Source of the DNA: Anaerolineales bacterium | GTDB taxonomy: Bacteria > Chloroflexota > Anaerolineae > Anaerolineales > DRMV01 | Length of the DNA: 6,342 nucleotides | NCBI GenBank assembly: GCA_027026295.1 | Contig: JALVOR010000083.1 | Span: 1-6,342, forward strand | Direction: 5' to 3' | Shown: positions 5,796-6,342 of the stretch, piece after piece | Position numbering within the stretch: position 1 is the first letter of the stretch | Layout of the letters: each line of letters begins with the position of its first letter | Notes under the pieces: generated by a model | Databases searched by the model: none | What the model saw: the letters and a program-made list of their open reading frames with translations, nothing else | What the model was told of the DNA's origin: nothing | Program-made: the position numbers and the translations under genes

Positions 5796-5816
5796 CCTAA
5801 TTCCTAATTCCTAATT
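5796..5816 (+). repeat. 7-bp tandem repeat (CCTAATT), three perfect units
   Basis: Three perfect copies of CCTAATT occupy 5796-5802, 5803-5809 and 5810-5816, ending 8 bases before the ATG of the FAD-oxidase gene. TAA at 5798-5800 within the array is in frame with that gene and stops any longer N-terminus. An AT-rich array just before an ATG lacking a ribosome site could include promoter bases, but no good -10 match is present. Confidence 0.75.
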
Positions 5817-5824
5817 CCCTCCCC

Positions 5825-6342
5825 ATGCCCCTCCCCGATTTTCTCAACGCCGCCCGCAAAGCCGGTCTGGTCGTCCACGATGACCCCGTGTCGCGCTACC
5901 TCTACAGCACCGACGCGTCCATCTACCAGATTCAGCCCCTCGCGGTGGGCTTCCCCCGCGATGGCGACGAACTCGCGGCCTTCGCGGCCCTGGCCGCCGA
6001 GCACCATGTGCCGTTGCTGCCTCGCGGCGCGGGTTCCAGCCTGGCTGGGCAGGCGGTGGGCGAAGCCGTGGTGCTCGACCTTTCCCGCCATTTGGGCCGT
6101 GAGGTGGTCATTGACCCCGAAGCCCGCACCGCCACCGTGCAGCCGGGGGTGGTGCTCAAGGAACTCAACCGCGCCGCGGCAGCCCACGGCCTGCAGTTTG
6201 GCCCCGACCCGGCCTCGGCTGAGCGCGCCACTGTGGGCGGCGTCATCGGCAACAACGCCACCGGCGCGCATTCCATCCGCTATGGCATGGCCGCCGACCA
6301 CCTGCTGCGCGCCGAGGTGGTCTTTGCCGATGGCACCACGGG
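5825..6342 (+). CDS. FAD-binding oxidase/dehydrogenase, N-terminal part (runs off window)
   Basis: An open frame of 172 codons continues past the window end. It encodes the first part of a PCMH-type FAD domain: P44 and the helix after it, LPRGAGSSLAGQAVG (65-79, FAD pyrophosphate binding), VVLDLSRH (82-89), DPEARTATVQPG (97-108), FGPDPASAERATVGG (125-139), GNNATGAHSIRYGM (142-155) and FADGT at the end. The GNN-(A/S)-TGAHSIRYGM pattern is typical of the long class, about 900-1000 residues, that carries a C-terminal Fe-S/CCG domain and oxidises D-2-hydroxy acids such as D-lactate or D-2-hydroxyglutarate. The C-terminal part and substrate cannot be seen here. ATG 5825 is the only start after the in-frame stop at 5798. 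No Shine-Dalgarno site is visible. The 63-base gap to rluE contains two heptamer repeat arrays. Confidence 0.9.
   Translation, partial: MPLPDFLNAARKAGLVVHDDPVSRYLYSTDASIYQIQPLAVGFPRDGDELAAFAALAAEHHVPLLPRGAGSSLAGQAVGEAVVLDLSRHLGREVVIDPEARTATVQPGVVLKELNRAAAAHGLQFGPDPASAERATVGGVIGNNATGAHSIRYGMAADHLLRAEVVFADGTT

Noticed and set aside
5811..5824. A -10 promoter element within the CCTAATT repeats
   Set aside because: Spacing to ATG 5825 would suit a leaderless start, but TAATTC or CTAATT match TATAAT poorly.
5804..6301. 165-residue - strand reading frame
   Set aside because: It is the antisense of a clear FAD-binding domain; the + strand motifs are decisive.

Overview
The window looks like a chromosomal piece of a GC-rich bacterium. 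Protein character (a 67-residue membrane protein, a long-type FAD oxidase, weak or absent Shine-Dalgarno sites, short intergenic tandem repeats) makes me lean to the Chloroflexota (Anaerolineae-like). That placement is an inference from style and memory, not a search. All genes recognised are on the + strand.

Positions 1-2242 are the AT-rich end of a surface-polysaccharide cluster: a multi-spanning O-antigen polymerase/ligase-type protein (Wzy-like), then a WecG/TagA/CpsF glycosyltransferase. Positions 2244-2441 hold a decayed remnant of a GDP-L-fucose synthase gene (fcl/wcaG). It carries a lost base, a nonsense codon and a further frame-shifting deletion, and both the catalytic Tyr and Lys positions are lost. 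The next gene (2472-3833) is a WbaP-type undecaprenyl-phosphate sugar-1-phosphate transferase, the enzyme that would start the repeat unit. Together these genes suggest a Wzx/Wzy-type pathway: priming (WbaP-like), sugar addition (CpsF-like) and polymerisation (Wzy-like). The flippase and other transferases would lie outside the window.

At 3834 the content changes to GC-rich housekeeping genes. An extended -10 promoter sits at the right distance for a leaderless hemW mRNA starting at its GTG codon. hemW itself is broken: the radical-SAM part is intact, but about 40-60 residues of the C-terminal region are missing, and the last 45 residues continue in another frame (4754-4891). Then come a small two-helix membrane protein of unknown function, the 23S rRNA pseudouridine synthase gene rluE, and the first 172 codons of a large FAD-binding oxidase that runs off the end of the window. 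The gaps on either side of rluE carry short tandem repeats: an 8-bp unit before it, and two different 7-bp units after it.

I do not see a wholly new system. The most interesting points are the two damaged genes, the probable leaderless promoter and the paired tandem-repeat spacers. No tRNA, rRNA, CRISPR array, complete insertion sequence or convincing terminator was seen.
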